Counted from the first letter of the stretch, positions 24,613 to 37,065 are shown. The stretch is 64,000 nucleotides of DNA from Patiria pectinifera (GCA_029964075.1 CM057149.1:5528465-5592464); one strand, 5' to 3'. Numbers and translations are program-made. Notes: a model not told the origin generated them from the sequence alone.

Positions 24613-26933
24613 CATCAGGTCATGACCTTAGTCTGACCTTAGTTTAACCTAGGTTAGTTTTAGTGACATCAAGAACCTCTGCCTGAGAAAAAATACTTCC
24701 TACATTTTTTTTTTCCTGAGTACATGTATGGTGCTTATTTTGTCAGCGTGGTCAATGTGTTATGTTGAGAGAGTTTGTGAAATTATTCACTTGACTTTGT
24801 GTGGGTTCGAACCATCCACATTTGGCGTAAAACTTAATGAGTCGCAACTATTTAATAAGTTTGTGACGTTCAGTAATTACTGTAATATCTCCTAAGAATT
24901 AAACAGTAGTGTAAAGCAACCTTTTCACACTACTGTCTCGCACACCCATGTTGAAATCAACACCGGTCTATCACGAACTGAACTGGGTCCAATCGAACAC
25001 AGTTTGATATTAGTAATATTTGTTTATTTCTGGTAATGAAACCAAGGATTCCTCAAAAGCGCCCTAGGCACTATAGCTCACAAGCCTGAAGAAACCTGTA
25101 GAGAGAAGACAATGAGAAGAAATTACATTTAGAGGTGGGAGGAAAACCCCAGACGAATGTTCTGGGGAAAACCCACGGAATCAGGTAGTGACTGAAAACC
25201 CAATCCACATATTGGCCCAGGCGGAAATCGAACCTGGGTCACAGCTGTGGAAAGCGACAAAAGTACCGGTACCGGCTGACAAGGCATTGACTTTAATATA
25301 CCAGTCTGTATACGTGTTGGCCGTGAATTTTGGATTTCTTACCCGGGTAGAGCCTCTTAACCCCGGTCTAAAGTAGGGTTGGAATTTACCTGTGTGGAGC
25401 GCTGGTACCATGTAGAAGCCGTGTTGGATTCTGGCTTTTGTGAAAAGGGATCCCCAAATCTCAGGGTTTGACCCGCATCTAAGACACAGCGATTTTGGAT
25501 CTTTTGAAATGGCCTTCATTCAACTGGAGATCATGAAAAATTTCCACAAGTAAAAGTTCATTGCATGGAAATTACTTGTTCCTGAACAGGAACTTTTCAT
25601 GTAAATAATGTTTACTGTAATTGACTTCCAAATTGATTTCCTTTTCTCAGGCAGACTTTCTTTGATAGATACTTTACCGTATGTACATAAGAGAATATTT
25701 ATGAAGTGAAGCAGAATAATACAGCATGACTGTATCCATACGGTGACGAAGGGCCGACATTGGTCATTCGTCACTGCATGGCAGGTCAAAGGTTAAATAG
25801 AGTCAAGTCATTGAATATTCCGTATTGGGGTCGATGAGTGTGCTCAACGTGTTGATGATGTCATTGGGCTGGCTCCGTGGCAAGAGAGAGATTATGTGGG
25901 AATTTCAAGGGGGAAATGCATTAGCCTTTTTGTGATATGATGGACACAATGGGAGCAGTTTTAAGTAGGAAATTTATTTCGTATTTAAACTGTTTCCCAG
26001 CCCCCCCCCCCTAAAAATATCCATGGGGACGGGCTGCTAGCTCCCACTTAAAGCCATTGATTGGGTCACCTCTGTGCGCGCAGTTTATTTTTGAATGACT
26101 ATTCAGCTTTGAGCATGGACTATAGTTGAACGCGTGGTTATCATAAAACTGACTCTTGTCTTACCACAAAAATTATGCAAAATCGCCAGTGTCTCCATGA
26201 AGGCAACTTTCAAGCATTACAACTGCATAGGTTTTAAATACTGAGCAGTAATTTCCCCCTCTTTATTGATATTTGCCAGAGACACTTTCGCATTCAGCAA
26301 AAATCGAAGCTCAACACCTCCGAAATTGCACATTCGTGGCCTTTTGCCATTTTGCAATAGGCTGGTTGCGCGCAAACATTACCGTTGAGGTTTTGAATGC
26401 ATGTCAGGAGGCGGGATTCAGACCTGGTACGTCATGCATATAATTTGCATACATTAGAAGGAAATCCTCCTAATATATTCAGGATTCACTGCTAGCTACC
26501 TGTCCACATATTTGAAGTCTGAAGGACAATGGGGAGAGGGAACCAGACTACTTTTGTTTACCCAAATTTACCCAAATTTACCCACTCTTAATAGCACTCT
26601 CTTATTCTGTCCACCGTATCTCTAAAAGGCTGATAAAAATTAACTTTAGATCAGAATTTGTTTTGTGAGAGCACCTTTTAAATGTAAAATAATATAAGGT
26701 TGACAAAGAAATTGCAATAGAACGATTTTTCAAGCTGCGATCTGCGGAGGTCGCAGTAATTCAGATCCAACATGGTGAATTTCTGTGTTGAAGTGTACTT
26801 AGTGATTTTCCTGATGATGTCAGTTTTGATCTGCAAAGTCATATCTTTACCAGCCCAATGGGGACTATGGTTGGTAGAGGGATGTACATGTGTATAATTT
26901 CCTGAAAATGAACTGCTGCTGTTGGTTACACCT
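24613..26933. other. Downstream of TUSC2: UTR or intergenic, no gene recognised
   Basis: Contains the SINE-like copy at 25,100-25,285 and ordinary AT-rich sequence. The frame at 26,678-27,013 (-) crosses the telomere-like repeat and is not coding. The early part is likely TUSC2 3' UTR (inference). Confidence 0.5.
25100..25285. repeat. tRNA-related SINE copy, family shared with 12,863
   Basis: GGTGGGAGGAAAACCCCAG, TTCTGGGGAAAACCCACGG and ATCGAACCTGGGTCACAG in the same order as 12,863-13,063. On the - strand the last block is a B-box-like CCAGGTTCGAT. Confidence 0.65.
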
Positions 26934-27051
26934 CTATGTTCCGACACCCCTATGTTCCGACTGCACACATTCCTATTCCTAACCCTAACCCTAACCCTAA
27001 CCGGGAGTAACACAATCTAGGTTGTCGGAACATAGGGGTGTCGGAACATAG
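26934..27051. mobile_element. Small inverted-repeat element with telomere-like core
   Basis: Ends are CTATGTTCCGACACCCCTAT and its near-perfect reverse complement (27,024-27,051), each holding two tandem CTATGTTCCGAC units. Between them lie about four CCCTAA units (26,978-27,002), the animal telomere repeat. About 118 bp, no ORF. Confidence 0.75.
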
Positions 27052-27539
27052 AGCAGTCACCCTGCTGTTCACCGACTGGATTGACCTGAAATTTTCAAAT
27101 CAACAAATTTAGCTGGCCTGATGTTTGGATCTTAATGAGATCTGCTTTAGAGGCAAATGTATAATTTCTCTACGAATTTTTAGTTATTTACTAGGGAAAA
27201 AAGTTGAAACTTCACATTGGCCATGGGGGCAGAAAAGTTTGCATTTCAAATTACCAACCTTGCCCTGAAATTCCCTCAAATGTTTGGGTCATTTTGGAAC
27301 ATGAGCTTACTGAGGTAGAAGGTCAAATGCAGTTTTGTGTGAATCCATGAATATGCATAATGCACACTATAAGATTCTAAAGGGAAGTATTGGAGTCCGT
27401 GTACTTGCTGCTGATATCAAGTTATCCAAGTTTACTGAGTCTACTTGACAGAGTGACTTGAGTCTGATTTCCGATACTGAGAAGTAACCATAGAAAAACT
27501 TTGAACAGAGTATTTGAACACAATATTCTGGTTCTCGAT
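27052..27539. other. No gene recognised
   Basis: AT-rich intergenic sequence; nothing supportable. Confidence 0.5.
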
Positions 27540-27930
27540 TACAATTTAAAAGTTGCCATGCCATATTTTGAATCGGACCCTCTCTCGGCACAATCCCCAA
27601 ATCAGCATTTGGGACATGATTCTCATTCGGTTGATTGTAGTTACGTGATGTCTCACAATGAACCGGCAAATCATAGTAACCGCGCGTGCGTGTGCTTCAT
27701 GTCAACGCTTGTACCATGCATGAATTCGCCCAACTACTAACGAAAATTTCCAAAAATGTGTCACTTGACACATCTTTGGAAATGACCTTCTTTTATTGTT
27801 GTCTTCAAAATGCCAGCATGCCAGAAGGAATAATTTCACAGGGAGTTTAGTGTCATTACTATCTTTAAACCAAGTAAGCTTTTTAACAATAATCGGTCGG
27901 TTATTTTCTGGATAGCTGCAAATGGTCCTC
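27540..27930. repeat. Dispersed repeat, copy 2 of the 16.9-17.9 kb family
   Basis: Same ordered blocks as 16,990-17,350 (GGGACATGATTCTCATTCGG, TGACCTTCTTTTATTG, AGCATGCCAGAAGG, GATAGCTGCAAAT). Only one unit of the part that is tandemly repeated at 17.25-17.9 kb is present. Confidence 0.6.
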
Positions 27931-30009
27931 TCTACCTTTAAGACTGGTGGACTTGTGAGGACTTGTAAGGACTCCACTACTTTCAGTCAAAAGTTCTCTT
28001 GGTTAAATTTTGCTAGCATGAGCATTAAGTGAATACACACAAGCTAGCAATGCTGTACAACTTTGAGGATACTTGCAGATGTGTCATCAAAGTAAACAAA
28101 GGTGTATAATTCTCAATTACAAACCCCCAAAACACTGTCAGTGTCTCACAAGAGATGTCCCGATAGTTATTAGTCTGCTGGCATAACTGAAAGACGGATA
28201 GTCTGCTCGGGTCATTGTGAGGTCACCGAAAGGTCATGAATGCGTGAAGCAGGCTTTTGGGATTTTTGAAATGTCTGCTGAAGCTTGGTTCCATTAACTG
28301 AGATCGTCATGGGACTGTGCAAGGAGCCAAGTCAAGAAACAGGAATGCTTGCGGTTGAAGTCTAGGGCCGTACTATTTCTTTTTCAATTGGAACGCCACC
28401 CACGGCAAAATAGTAAACACATGTCACTGTAATATGATTGTACAGACTAGTCGGCTATTTGTGTCATCCCATATTGGTTGATTGAACTATTTGAAAGACT
28501 TTAAATTAGGCCTGGGCGATTTGGTGCAACAATCAATTACAGTGGCGAAGCCAGGAATTTTTCAGTGGGGGAGGGGGCGCTGGGGGGGCTGGAACATTTC
28601 AGGGGGGGCATCATGTAGATCAATGATAATTTTTTTAGAAACTAAAAATCTCAGTGGGGGCGACAGGGAGGGGGGGGGGGGCGACAAGGTTTTATGGCCC
28701 CCGATCAATTAGATGTAGAATTGATTCCAAGCTAAAATTCCAATCGTGACTCACTTCCCATTGAAGCCAGTTTTAACAACTCGGTGATGAAGAACGGTCA
28801 AGTTTGGGCTTTTCTTGGAAGAAACATATTGGAATGTTGCGGTCTAGTCGTCTGACTCTCATAAACTAGAGATTGCAGGATGTTGATTACAGCCCACCAG
28901 AAGATTGCCTTTCGTTGAGCAAATTGTGTCCTTGAGGAATCCACTCTACCACCATTGCTCCTTGACATAAATCAAATTGGTTCCCATGTAAAAAAAATTT
29001 GGTTAATTTTGAATGACAGCAATTGTGAGTGAGCATCCGATGTTCCAGCAAGCAGAAAATACTTTCCAGCAGGCAGAAAATGATCAGTGGCTCAGTGGTC
29101 AGGGGTAATAATAATAGCTAGATATTATGTGAGGCGTTCTGGTGAATGAGACGGAACTGGGCACAGGCCGTAGTGGAGAAAAATGTAAAACAAATGGGGT
29201 GATTTTTTTGTCGGTTTTCAGATTTATTGATATTTGTAATCTTTGATATGTATACTACACATATTTGAGAGAAATAGTATACAGTTTGTGGAATAAAAGT
29301 GTTTTAAGGGGGAAAAATGGCATTTTTTTCCACGATTACAAAACTTGAAACTTTCATGACCTTTTCTCAGTAATTACCTTCTTGACATGGCGATAAATGC
29401 GAACTTTAAACAGCCATAAGTTGTCGACGGAATATCTGACTGAAGTGCAGCAAACAGTATTGTAAGGAGAATTTTATTCTCTTTCCTAACACCTGCAAAC
29501 CCTCATTTCGACCTCTGCCCAGTTCTGTCTCATTTTGTTAGAATGCCTAGCGTATTACTTCCAAACAGTTATTTTATAGTTCCTGGTATTTATTTATTGG
29601 GGAGGGTTGGAGTTGCACCAGAAGAATGAATTGAATTAAACACTGAATATCATGCTTTTGTCATCTGACCACAATTATACTTACTGGCAGGATTGTCAAT
29701 ATGCATGCAATGTTGATGCCATTGTAAGTATTAAGTTACGCTAATGCAGGTTTATTACATTGTATAAAAGTTTACAATTTTACACTATCAATGTTGTTTA
29801 TTGTACAGTGTAAATGGTAGTCTTGTCAAAACATTAGGTATACCGTGTACATGTGTGAATGGCAAATTGTATACATTTTTAAGATATAGTAAGATAAAGA
29901 AAAAAACCATAAACATTTTGTTAGATAGCTTTTCAAGTGTATACTGTAATGTCCCCTCAAGACACATTCAGAATTACCCTTAAACAGTTCACGCCGGGAT
30001 TATTTTGAC
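27931..30009. other. No gene recognised; G-rich repeat fragment at 28,541-28,690
   Basis: AGTGGCGAAGCCAGGAATTTTTC at 28,542 followed by G tracts is another fragment of the CAGTGGCG... element family. Around 29,090-29,115 is a short SINE-tail fragment (AGTGGTCAGGGGTAATAATAATAG). No coding features. Confidence 0.5.
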
Positions 30010-30290
30010 ATGACCCAACCCAGGCGCGGAGTGGTTTTCACTGACGAACCTCGATGCCAGACGTGTTCAGGCCGTCATCTGTGGGTAGCACACCCTGATA
30101 TTTCCGGCCTCGCTCGCTGCGAGCGCGCTCGAGTGGTTCGCAGACAGATATTTCCGGCCTCGCTCATAACGTGTTTATCCATAATCCGTTCTGAATACCG
30201 CAAAACTTTTGCGTGTATGTACACGTCATCCGACGTGAACTGGGTAAAAGGTATATTGGATCATTTGCTCCTTGTGCATATATTCGTTTG
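30010..30290. repeat. Dispersed repeat, related to the right edge of the window
   Basis: CAGATATTTCCGGCCTCGCTC, GTTTATCC...CTG..CC..AATACC.CAAAAC.TTTGC and TACACGTCATC.GACG.GAA are shared with 63,908-64,000. The open frame across it belongs to the repeat. Termini are not resolved. Confidence 0.55.
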
Positions 30291-30407
30291 AAGAAACAAA
30301 AGTGCACAAAATCTCAAGTAGGGTGCCTAACAACTTACCTGTTAAAGTTTCAGCTTGGTGGATACTGCACAATTTTTGAATTTGAATCTCGTAACTGGAT
30401 TCCATTG

Positions 30408-30883
30408 TTAACCCTAAAAGGGCCGGGGGGGGGGCGGAATCCGCCCCCCCCCCCCTCAACATTTTCCGTGATAGCCTCTAAAAAAAATTTTTTCGCAACC
30501 CGAGCTGTTATGACTTTTTAGCCTCGAGCTTTGCGCATCTTTTGATACCAAAAACATAAACATCGGACCACGGGTTGCCGCGTAGCGAAAAATTTTCCGG
30601 CGCTACGCGCCGTGAAAACTGAATTTTCGCATATACGTCGTGTACACAGAGCAGAATTGCCTTTTGCACAATTGCCTTTTGCACAATTATGAATAATTAA
30701 TTAGCCATTATTCCAAAACCCTTTGACCTATAGTCATGAAATTTCTTGGGTATGTTTAGGAAGAGTTGCTCTATGCATGTGCTGAGCTTCAAAATTTTTC
30801 GTCACTCGATGGCCGAGATCTTAGGGCGGAATCGCCCCTCCGGCTGAGAGATGGTCAAAATAACCCAGCCCCTTTAGGGTTAA
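30408..30883. mobile_element. piggyBac-like MITE, TTAA target sites
   Basis: TTAA at 30,408-30,411 and 30,880-30,883 flanks inverted termini CCCTAAAAGGGCCGGG and its partner (CCCTAAAGGGGCTGGG on the - strand). TTAA duplication with CCC/GGG ends is the piggyBac signature. 476 bp including TTAA, no ORF, so non-autonomous. The right half recurs inverted at 37,935-38,113. Confidence 0.75.
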
Positions 30884-32984
30884 CGCATATAAAAAAAAAA
30901 ATTAAATTTAAAAAATGTGTCCACGGGCCTACTTTTTTTCAAACCACCTTCAATGATTGCCATCTTTTGATCGAAACCATTTCTGGCAGAGTCATTTCAC
31001 AGTGTATTTGGAACCAGCCCTATCTTCACTTTGAGCAAGGATTTTCTCATCAAATCGGTAGTTGCGTTTCTGGGTAATGACCAACATTCCTACTTACCTT
31101 TAAAGGGTGGGGGTTATCCTGCACCTGCCGCACTGTGCATCAGCCATATTACACACATGTACATAAACCTGAGATCTAATACACCGTGCCCTCTGGAGAC
31201 ATGCACACAATAGGGAACAAATGATTGTATACGTCTCCACAGGGCAATTTCTATAGATGAATACGTCTCCACAAGGTTTTCACGAAATAGATATATGGAT
31301 TTTACTCAAAAATTAGGAATTTCCAAGATGGTTGGATTTGTCGCAAATGGAAGAGTTTTAGAAAAGGGATATAAAGTCCGAATTTCAGCCAAGGAAATTA
31401 ATTCTGGTTAAAATAAGAGCATTTTGAATCTACACTTTCAAACTTGAAAACTTCGCTACACGAGAACGAAGAAATGTCTTCACAAGGATACAAATTTCTG
31501 TATGCGAGTACTGACTCATGCTTTGATAGAATCATTGTTTACATTGAAAGAAGTCACGAATCATGCTGATTTAATTTACTGACTCTCCGACTCTACGTGC
31601 TCAAGTGGATGCTACTTCAAGCCAGTATATTGGCTCTTCAACAGACAGAGAATGATAGTGACCGTTTTAGCCGATTTGGGGCTAACTTTGACAGATATTT
31701 TTGTTAAAAAATGAGTTTGACAGAAAATTTGACAGAATGGATTTTTTGGGCAGATTTCTGGCAGAATTCTGCAAAAATGGTTGACAGAAAAAAATTGCAA
31801 ATTTGAAAAAAAATGGAACATTTGTTTCAAAAATCTTCCATCTATTCAAACAAACCCTTGCATAATGGGACAGGTTGGCTGGTCTAGGTGCTGAGGTTCA
31901 CTTGGAACAGGACTGGGAATTTTTGACGCAACCGTGTTTTGCCTGAAATTTACGCAATTTCATAACATCTTTATGTGACTATAGATTGTTTATAATGTAA
32001 TCTGAACCTTAATTAAGGCAATACTGCAACATCTGCATGTATTTTTAAGTGTTTGTAGTGTATTTCGAGTAAGTCTGGGGAATTTGGCAGATTTTTGATG
32101 TATGTGACAGATTTTCGAAGGGCATTTAGCAGAATTTGGCCATGACCTTACGGTCACCCTGCAGAGAACGATATACAAGTATCAATTCATTCACCAACTG
32201 TGGCTGATGTTACCATATGAACCTGCTGCTTTTGATTTTGTCTTTTCAATTTTGTTTTTTTCGGTTTTGCCATATTCAAATTCCTGAGAATCTCATCAGG
32301 AATTATTCCCAAGTGCTGTTTTTTTTCTGAAAGCAGGACTGATCTCATATGTCATAAGCTTATTTGATGTTTTAGCTTGATCAAATTGTGGAGAATAAGC
32401 TAGGTTGAAAGTCAATATGTTTTACTTTTCCAGTGGTCAGATATTAACCAATGATGTATTAGATTTTGAGGATTCCATGACGTGTGTTTCTTGATGTTCT
32501 ATGCATTGCCAGTATGGGCTGCTATTACCAGTATTGTTTTGATGTTTGTTATTCATACCCAGTGATCTGTACTGTGTGCGCATGTTGTAATTTAATCGTT
32601 TGATGGACAGCACAGACAGTTTGTTTATATATTAACGTCATTTTTTTCAAATTTATGAGTTCAGTGTACATGTATGTGTAAATGCAAGGAAATTTTATCT
32701 GGAGAATTGATTAACAGATATTTGCTATCGATGAAATGTGAAAGTGAAACTTCAGAATGGATGTATTAGATGTATTTAAAAAACAGATTAAATCAAATAA
32801 AATTAGGATATGATTTGCTTGTTTTTATGAGGTTAAGATCATGATGAATAAAGCATTTTTATATTAATGTTACATACTTCTACTTTTGTTGAAGGCATAC
32901 ATTTCATTATTAAAGATGTTGGATCTTATTATGTAAAGGAAGTATTTCTCATTAATTCATCATTCACCGTTCTGCCAAACCACC
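30884..32984. other. No gene recognised
   Basis: AT-rich. TACGTCTCCACA.GG occurs twice near 31,227-31,275. TTTGACAGAAAATTTGACAG-like low-complexity sequence lies at 31,680-31,820. A cluster of AATAAA/ATTAAA hexamers at about 32,780-32,860 could belong to a transcript 3' end, but no matching CDS is identified. Confidence 0.45.
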
Positions 32985-33940
32985 CTGTCTGATACTCCCT
33001 GTACCGCCCCAAACCACTCTGCCTGTTACTCCCTGTACTGCCCCAAACCACCCTCCCTGTTACTCCCTGTACTGCCCCAAACCACTCTGCCTGTTACTCC
33101 CTGTACTGCCCCAAACCACTCTGCCTGTTACTCCCTGTACTGCCCCAAACCACTCTGCCTGTTACTCCCTGTACCGCCCCAAACCACCCTGCCTATTACT
33201 CCCTGTACCACCCAAAACAACCCTGCCTGTCACTCCCTGAACTGCCCCAATCCACCCTGCGTGTTACTCCCTATAGCGCCTCAAACTGCCCTGCCTGTTA
33301 CTCCCTGTACTGTCCCAAACTGCCCTGCCTGTTACTCCCTGAACTGCCCCAAACCACCCTGCCTATTACTCCCTGTACCACCCCAAACCATCCTGCCTGT
33401 TACTCCCTGTACTGCCCCAAACAGCCCTGCCTGCCTGTTTGTACTGCCCCCAAACCATCCTGCCTGTTACTCCCTGTACTGTCCCAAACCACCCTAGCTG
33501 CCTGTTTCTCCCTGTACCACCCCAAACCATCCTGCCTGTTACTCCCTGTACTGTCCCAAACCACCCTAGCTGCCTGTTTCTCCCTGTACCACCCCAAACC
33601 ATCCTGCCTGTTACTCCCTGTACTCATGGGCGTCGCCAGGATTTTTTCTAGAAAAAAAAAAAAAAAAAAAAAAAATGCTTGTCAATGTATTTCTCTTTAT
33701 CAGTTTTATTTATCAGTTTAGACATTTGCCCTCATTTCATTTCATTAACTTCTTAACCACTTTGTCTTTTTTTTTTTTGTTTTTTTTTTTTTTTCCTTAT
33801 TTTTTTTTTTTTTTTTTTAAAGTGCCCTCTCCCCCCGCCCCCCCACCTGTACTGTCCCAAACCACCCTAGCTGCCTGTTTCTCCCTGTACTGCCCCAAAC
33901 CACCCTGCCTGTTACTCCCTGTACTGCCCAAACAACCCCG
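32985..33940. repeat. 34-bp minisatellite, interrupted by a MITE
   Basis: Tandem units of about 34 bp with consensus parts CCCTGCCTGTTACTCCC and TGTACTGCCCCAAACCA, at 32,985-33,624 and 33,846-33,940. Some units are shortened or altered, e.g. CTAGCTGCCTGTTTCTCCC. The same unit forms the larger array in WASHC1 intron 1 (54,740-55,905). Long open frames on both strands are a by-product of the repeat. Confidence 0.95.
33625..33845. mobile_element. hAT-like MITE inserted in the minisatellite
   Basis: Begins CATGGGCGTCGCCAGGA and ends in a C-rich run. It is flanked by an exact 8-bp duplication CCTGTACT (33,617-33,624 and 33,846-33,853) taken from the minisatellite unit. An 8-bp duplication fits hAT-type transposition. 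The interior is a long A run and long T runs, able to form a hairpin. The same left end occurs at 45,828. Confidence 0.8.
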
Positions 33941-34288
33941 CTGAAACCACAAAAACACAAAAATGTCCCCTCTTTTTTCGTTTTTCTATACTTCACAGTG
34001 AAAGTCATTACAGAATGCCTACAACTGTAAGTGATTTAAAATCTTTTTTTTTTATCACCCAAAATTTATTAAGCTTGTGGACTGATACTTGGGCATTTTT
34101 CTTTACCTTTTCCTTATAAGCAGAAATAAGTGCTCATTTATCTTCTAAGGAAAATTCGGCAGAGAACCAGTCAAAAACCACATAGAACAAACAGATGGTG
34201 TTTTAGTTGGTAACCTGTTTTTGTGACTTGATTATTTTAAGTCAGGGTTGTACTTCAGCACAATTTGCTTGATGTATAATCCACAACA
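33941..34288. other. No gene recognised
   Basis: AT-rich sequence between the minisatellite and the duplicated block; nothing supportable. Confidence 0.5.
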
Positions 34289-34396
34289 GCTGAGTCAGAT
34301 CTGCTTGTGTGACCTTCCTTTACAACTTAAAATTCCTTCCGTTAATACGATGATTATATTTATCTTACACTCTCAGTTTATCTTATCTCTGTCTAG

Positions 34397-34579
34397 GCCT
34401 TAATGTTGTTTCAATCAAAGCTTCTCTCAGGATTCCTTGAACCCTCGGTCGCTTCCGGAGATGCCAAACAACTTGTCATCATCCATCAAATACAGTGTGT
34501 CGGAAGCCAAAACGTCATCTGGATAAATTCGGCTCCAGACATGGAAGACGTTTATTCAGAGTATTGGAAGAAATTCTGA
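34397..34579 (+). CDS. Candidate terminal exon, unrecognised (copy A)
   Basis: Follows a good acceptor (TATCTTATCTCTGTCTAG) and stays open for 60 codons to a TGA. The peptide begins ALMLFQSKLLSGFLEPSVAS, has a hydrophobic LVIIHQIQCV stretch, and ends DVYSEYWKKF. It is repeated without visible change at 48,244-48,426. No family was recognised and no upstream exon was found, so it may be a true last exon, a duplicated exon remnant, or a chance open frame (a 60-codon open stretch is not rare). Confidence 0.35.
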   Translation, partial: ALMLFQSKLLSGFLEPSVASGDAKQLVIIHQIQCVGSQNVIWINSAPDMEDVYSEYWKKF

Positions 34580-35070
34580 CCATTGTCAGTCGTTGCCACA
34601 GATTGACTAAGATTAATTCCTTCTTTCCGGAACTCGACCCTGAAATTTGAAAATGATTTCCTCTCAGACCAACCGCATTCACTTACGCCCAGTCATCTCC
34701 CCCCCCCCCCCTTGATAATCTGACTCAGTTTGACAGATGTCAAACCATTGGAATTGGTACTGAAATTGTGGAGAGTTGATTTTTCCCAAAAGGCAGATTG
34801 AGGAATTTTATGACGGATGTCAAACCTTGAATTGGTACTGAAATTTGTGGTACGTTAATTTTTCCCAAATGGTAGGTTGAGGAATTTTATTGACTCGATG
34901 ACAAATGACCCCTGATGTTTCATCTGCAGATTTAGGATTTGCGTATTTTTCAGAAGCACCATTTTGTGGTGGGGAAATGCTTGTCCTTCCCCTTTATAGA
35001 CAAAATTCGTTTTTGTCACCCAAATGCATTTCACTGCTTACATGTGCTGATATTTGTTCATGTTGTTATT

Positions 35071-35337
35071 ACCTCCGCCAAGGAGGTTATGTTTTCATTA
35101 GATTTTGTTGGTTGGTTTGTCTGTCAACAAGAGAACTCAAAAAGTTATGGACGGATTTGCATAAGACATTTTTTAGGGGTGGTCCTTGGTACAAGTACAA
35201 ATCGATTAGAGTTTGGAAGTGATCCGGATCTGGGTCTGGATCCAGGATTGTTTTTAAGGATTTTTCACCATTTATGCGAGTATTTCTTTTGGGTGTACTG
35301 ACAATATGGCGGGGAATTGTTTAGCCTTGGCGGAGGT
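35071..35337. mobile_element. Element with ACCTCCGCCAAGG ends (copy A)
   Basis: ACCTCCGCCAAGGAGGTTATG at the left and CCTTGGCGGAGGT at the right are inverted repeats. Between them is AACTCAAAAAGTTATGGACG and a GATCCGGATCTGGGTCTGGA segment. Sequences with these ends are widespread in marine animal genomes (recalled). It lies inside the duplicated block and is present in both copies. Confidence 0.65.
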
Positions 35338-36116
35338 TTGCGCTCTCTGAGTGCTTTATCGTTTGTTCATGCGTAAAACATTAAAAAATAATTAAAAGAG
35401 GAAAAAAAGAGCCAACAGTGTTGCACATGTCCCTTCCCCTCACTTATACACATTTCCATGTTCACGAAGTGCTGTCCAAAAAAGTGATTTTTTTTTCATC
35501 TACTCCAAACCCTTGTTCGATATCGATCATATCATATTTTCTTCTAAAAGAAAATTACGACAAATTTAATTCTGAGATCTTTATTCCTCAGAGGCATTTT
35601 TCCTAGGAATCTTCTCGAATTCAATGGAATGTTCCACTTTACAAGAAACCAATATCACATTCAACATAGTGTAAGGAAATGTAGTCGGCGCTCCATTGTT
35701 TTTATATGTTTCGCTTGCCCACCATAGCTTTTGTGCTATTTTTAGACACGGGTATAAAAAAAGCGTTCGCGCGAATTCTGACCAGACTGTTTTGGCGCAC
35801 CGTTGAGTTCCAGGCTAAAAGAGCTTCGTGGAGACAGCACAGAGCGCTGGGGGCCCGGCCCCACCAGGCCAGCCTTGAAGGAGAGACCGCGTGGCTTTAC
35901 CGTGAGTGTTGTTCAGCTGTATTGTTAATGTTACACACTCATTTTCTTTTATATAAATAGTGGTGCAATTATTGTGGAGTTGATCCTTTGGTAAGTGAAG
36001 CTATACTCGTTCGATTGAAGACAGCATATTTGGGTTTATTATAGCCCGACTGCGTCTGGCCGTACAGTGCTATCGCAAGCTCTGTAGTACGGCTAGACCG
36101 CCAATGCTCCCCTACA

Positions 36117-36739
36117 CGCTGAACTCTGATGTAGCGATTTTGCTACCGATTTTGATCGAGATTATCTTTTCATCCAGGACAGAAATTTCCAAAGTTAAGA
36201 TTCCTAGTCGTAGAAGAACTCATACCTTTTTGAAAAAAAACGTTCTTTTATCCCAAAATCTTCATCCATCTGGCCAAAAGACGACATTCAGTCATCATCG
36301 CCCACGAAAATCGTTCAAAATGGCGGCTGCAATGTAATGTATGCATTATGCGGGCGCGCTTGGGCAAGTTATGAATATGCATTGATTTCATGACGTTTGT
36401 CGGGCGCGCGGCGCGGCTGGCCATACAAACACGAGGTCATGAACTGAATAATGCATATTCATAACCTTACCCAAGCGCGCCCGCATAATGCATACATTAC
36501 AATGCGGCCGCCATTTTAAAATCGCATGGGGGGAAAATTTCGGGACGATTTTCGTGGGCGATGATGACTGAATGTCATCTTTTGGCCAGATGGATGAAGA
36601 TTTCGGGATAAAAGAACGTTTTTCGAAAAGGTATGAGTTCCTCTACAAGTAGGAACCTTAACTTTGGAAATTTCTGTCCCGGATGAAAAGATAATCTCGA
36701 TCAAAATCGGTAGCAAAATCGCTACATCAGAGTTCAGCG
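36117..36739. repeat. Foldback with about 300-bp inverted arms
   Basis: Left arm from CGCTGAACTCTGATGTAGCG and right arm ending CGCTACATCAGAGTTCAGCG. They pair over about 300 bp each, meeting near 36,428 in a GC-rich centre (GGGCGCGCGGCGCGGC). Matching open frames on the two strands (SDVAILLPILIEIIFSS) are the same sequence read from each arm, which argues for a palindrome and not for two genes. Confidence 0.85.
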
Positions 36740-36947
36740 CCACATTTGCATAGGTCACGCGTAAACAACAACATAGGTCAATCTAAATATAACCCTGTAT
36801 CCGGGGAGCCGGACAGTGGATGGAGGTTACGTGCCCCCACACTAACGTAGCAGGAACGACAACTGCCTCGCGAGAGACGACGGGTGGAGCTCATCAGGAG
36901 GATCGGCATCTACCTTCGAGAGACCTCGGAGAGTCGTCTGGAGCATA

Positions 36948-37065
36948 GGAAACCCCCTTCCTGGAAAAACTCCCTTTCCCTTAAGGAAACCGTCCCCTTC
37001 CCTTAAGGAAACCCCTTCCCTTAAGAAACCCGTCCCCTTAAGGAAACCCCATCTTTTAAGTACTT
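36948..37065. repeat. Short tandem repeat CCCTTCCCTTAAGGAAAC
   Basis: Four to five imperfect copies of an 18-20 bp unit built on CCCTTAAGGAAACC. Confidence 0.7.

Larger units (their letters stand above)
34289..35669 (+). repeat. Duplicated block, copy A (copy B at 48,135-49,493)
   Basis: Starts GCTGAGTCAGATCTGC and ends CACATTCAACATAG. It is nearly identical to 48,135-49,493 over about 1.37 kb; the candidate exon inside shows no differences that I could find, and the later part carries scattered substitutions and small indels. After the insertion at 35,670-37,856, homology resumes at 37,857-37,934 against 49,491-49,573. A segmental duplication or a multi-copy repeat are both possible. Confidence 0.85.

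Noticed and set aside
26978-27002. Chromosome-end or fusion point
   Set aside because: Only about four CCCTAA units, enclosed by the inverted ends of a small element; nothing else suggests a telomere or fusion.
33261-33651. Open frames in both directions over the minisatellite near 33 kb
   Set aside because: Same 34-bp repeat; both strands open because the unit has no stops. No start context or splice signals.
36104-36758. Two similar frames on opposite strands (SDVAILLPILIEI)
   Set aside because: They are the two arms of one palindrome, not a gene pair; each ends near the palindrome centre.
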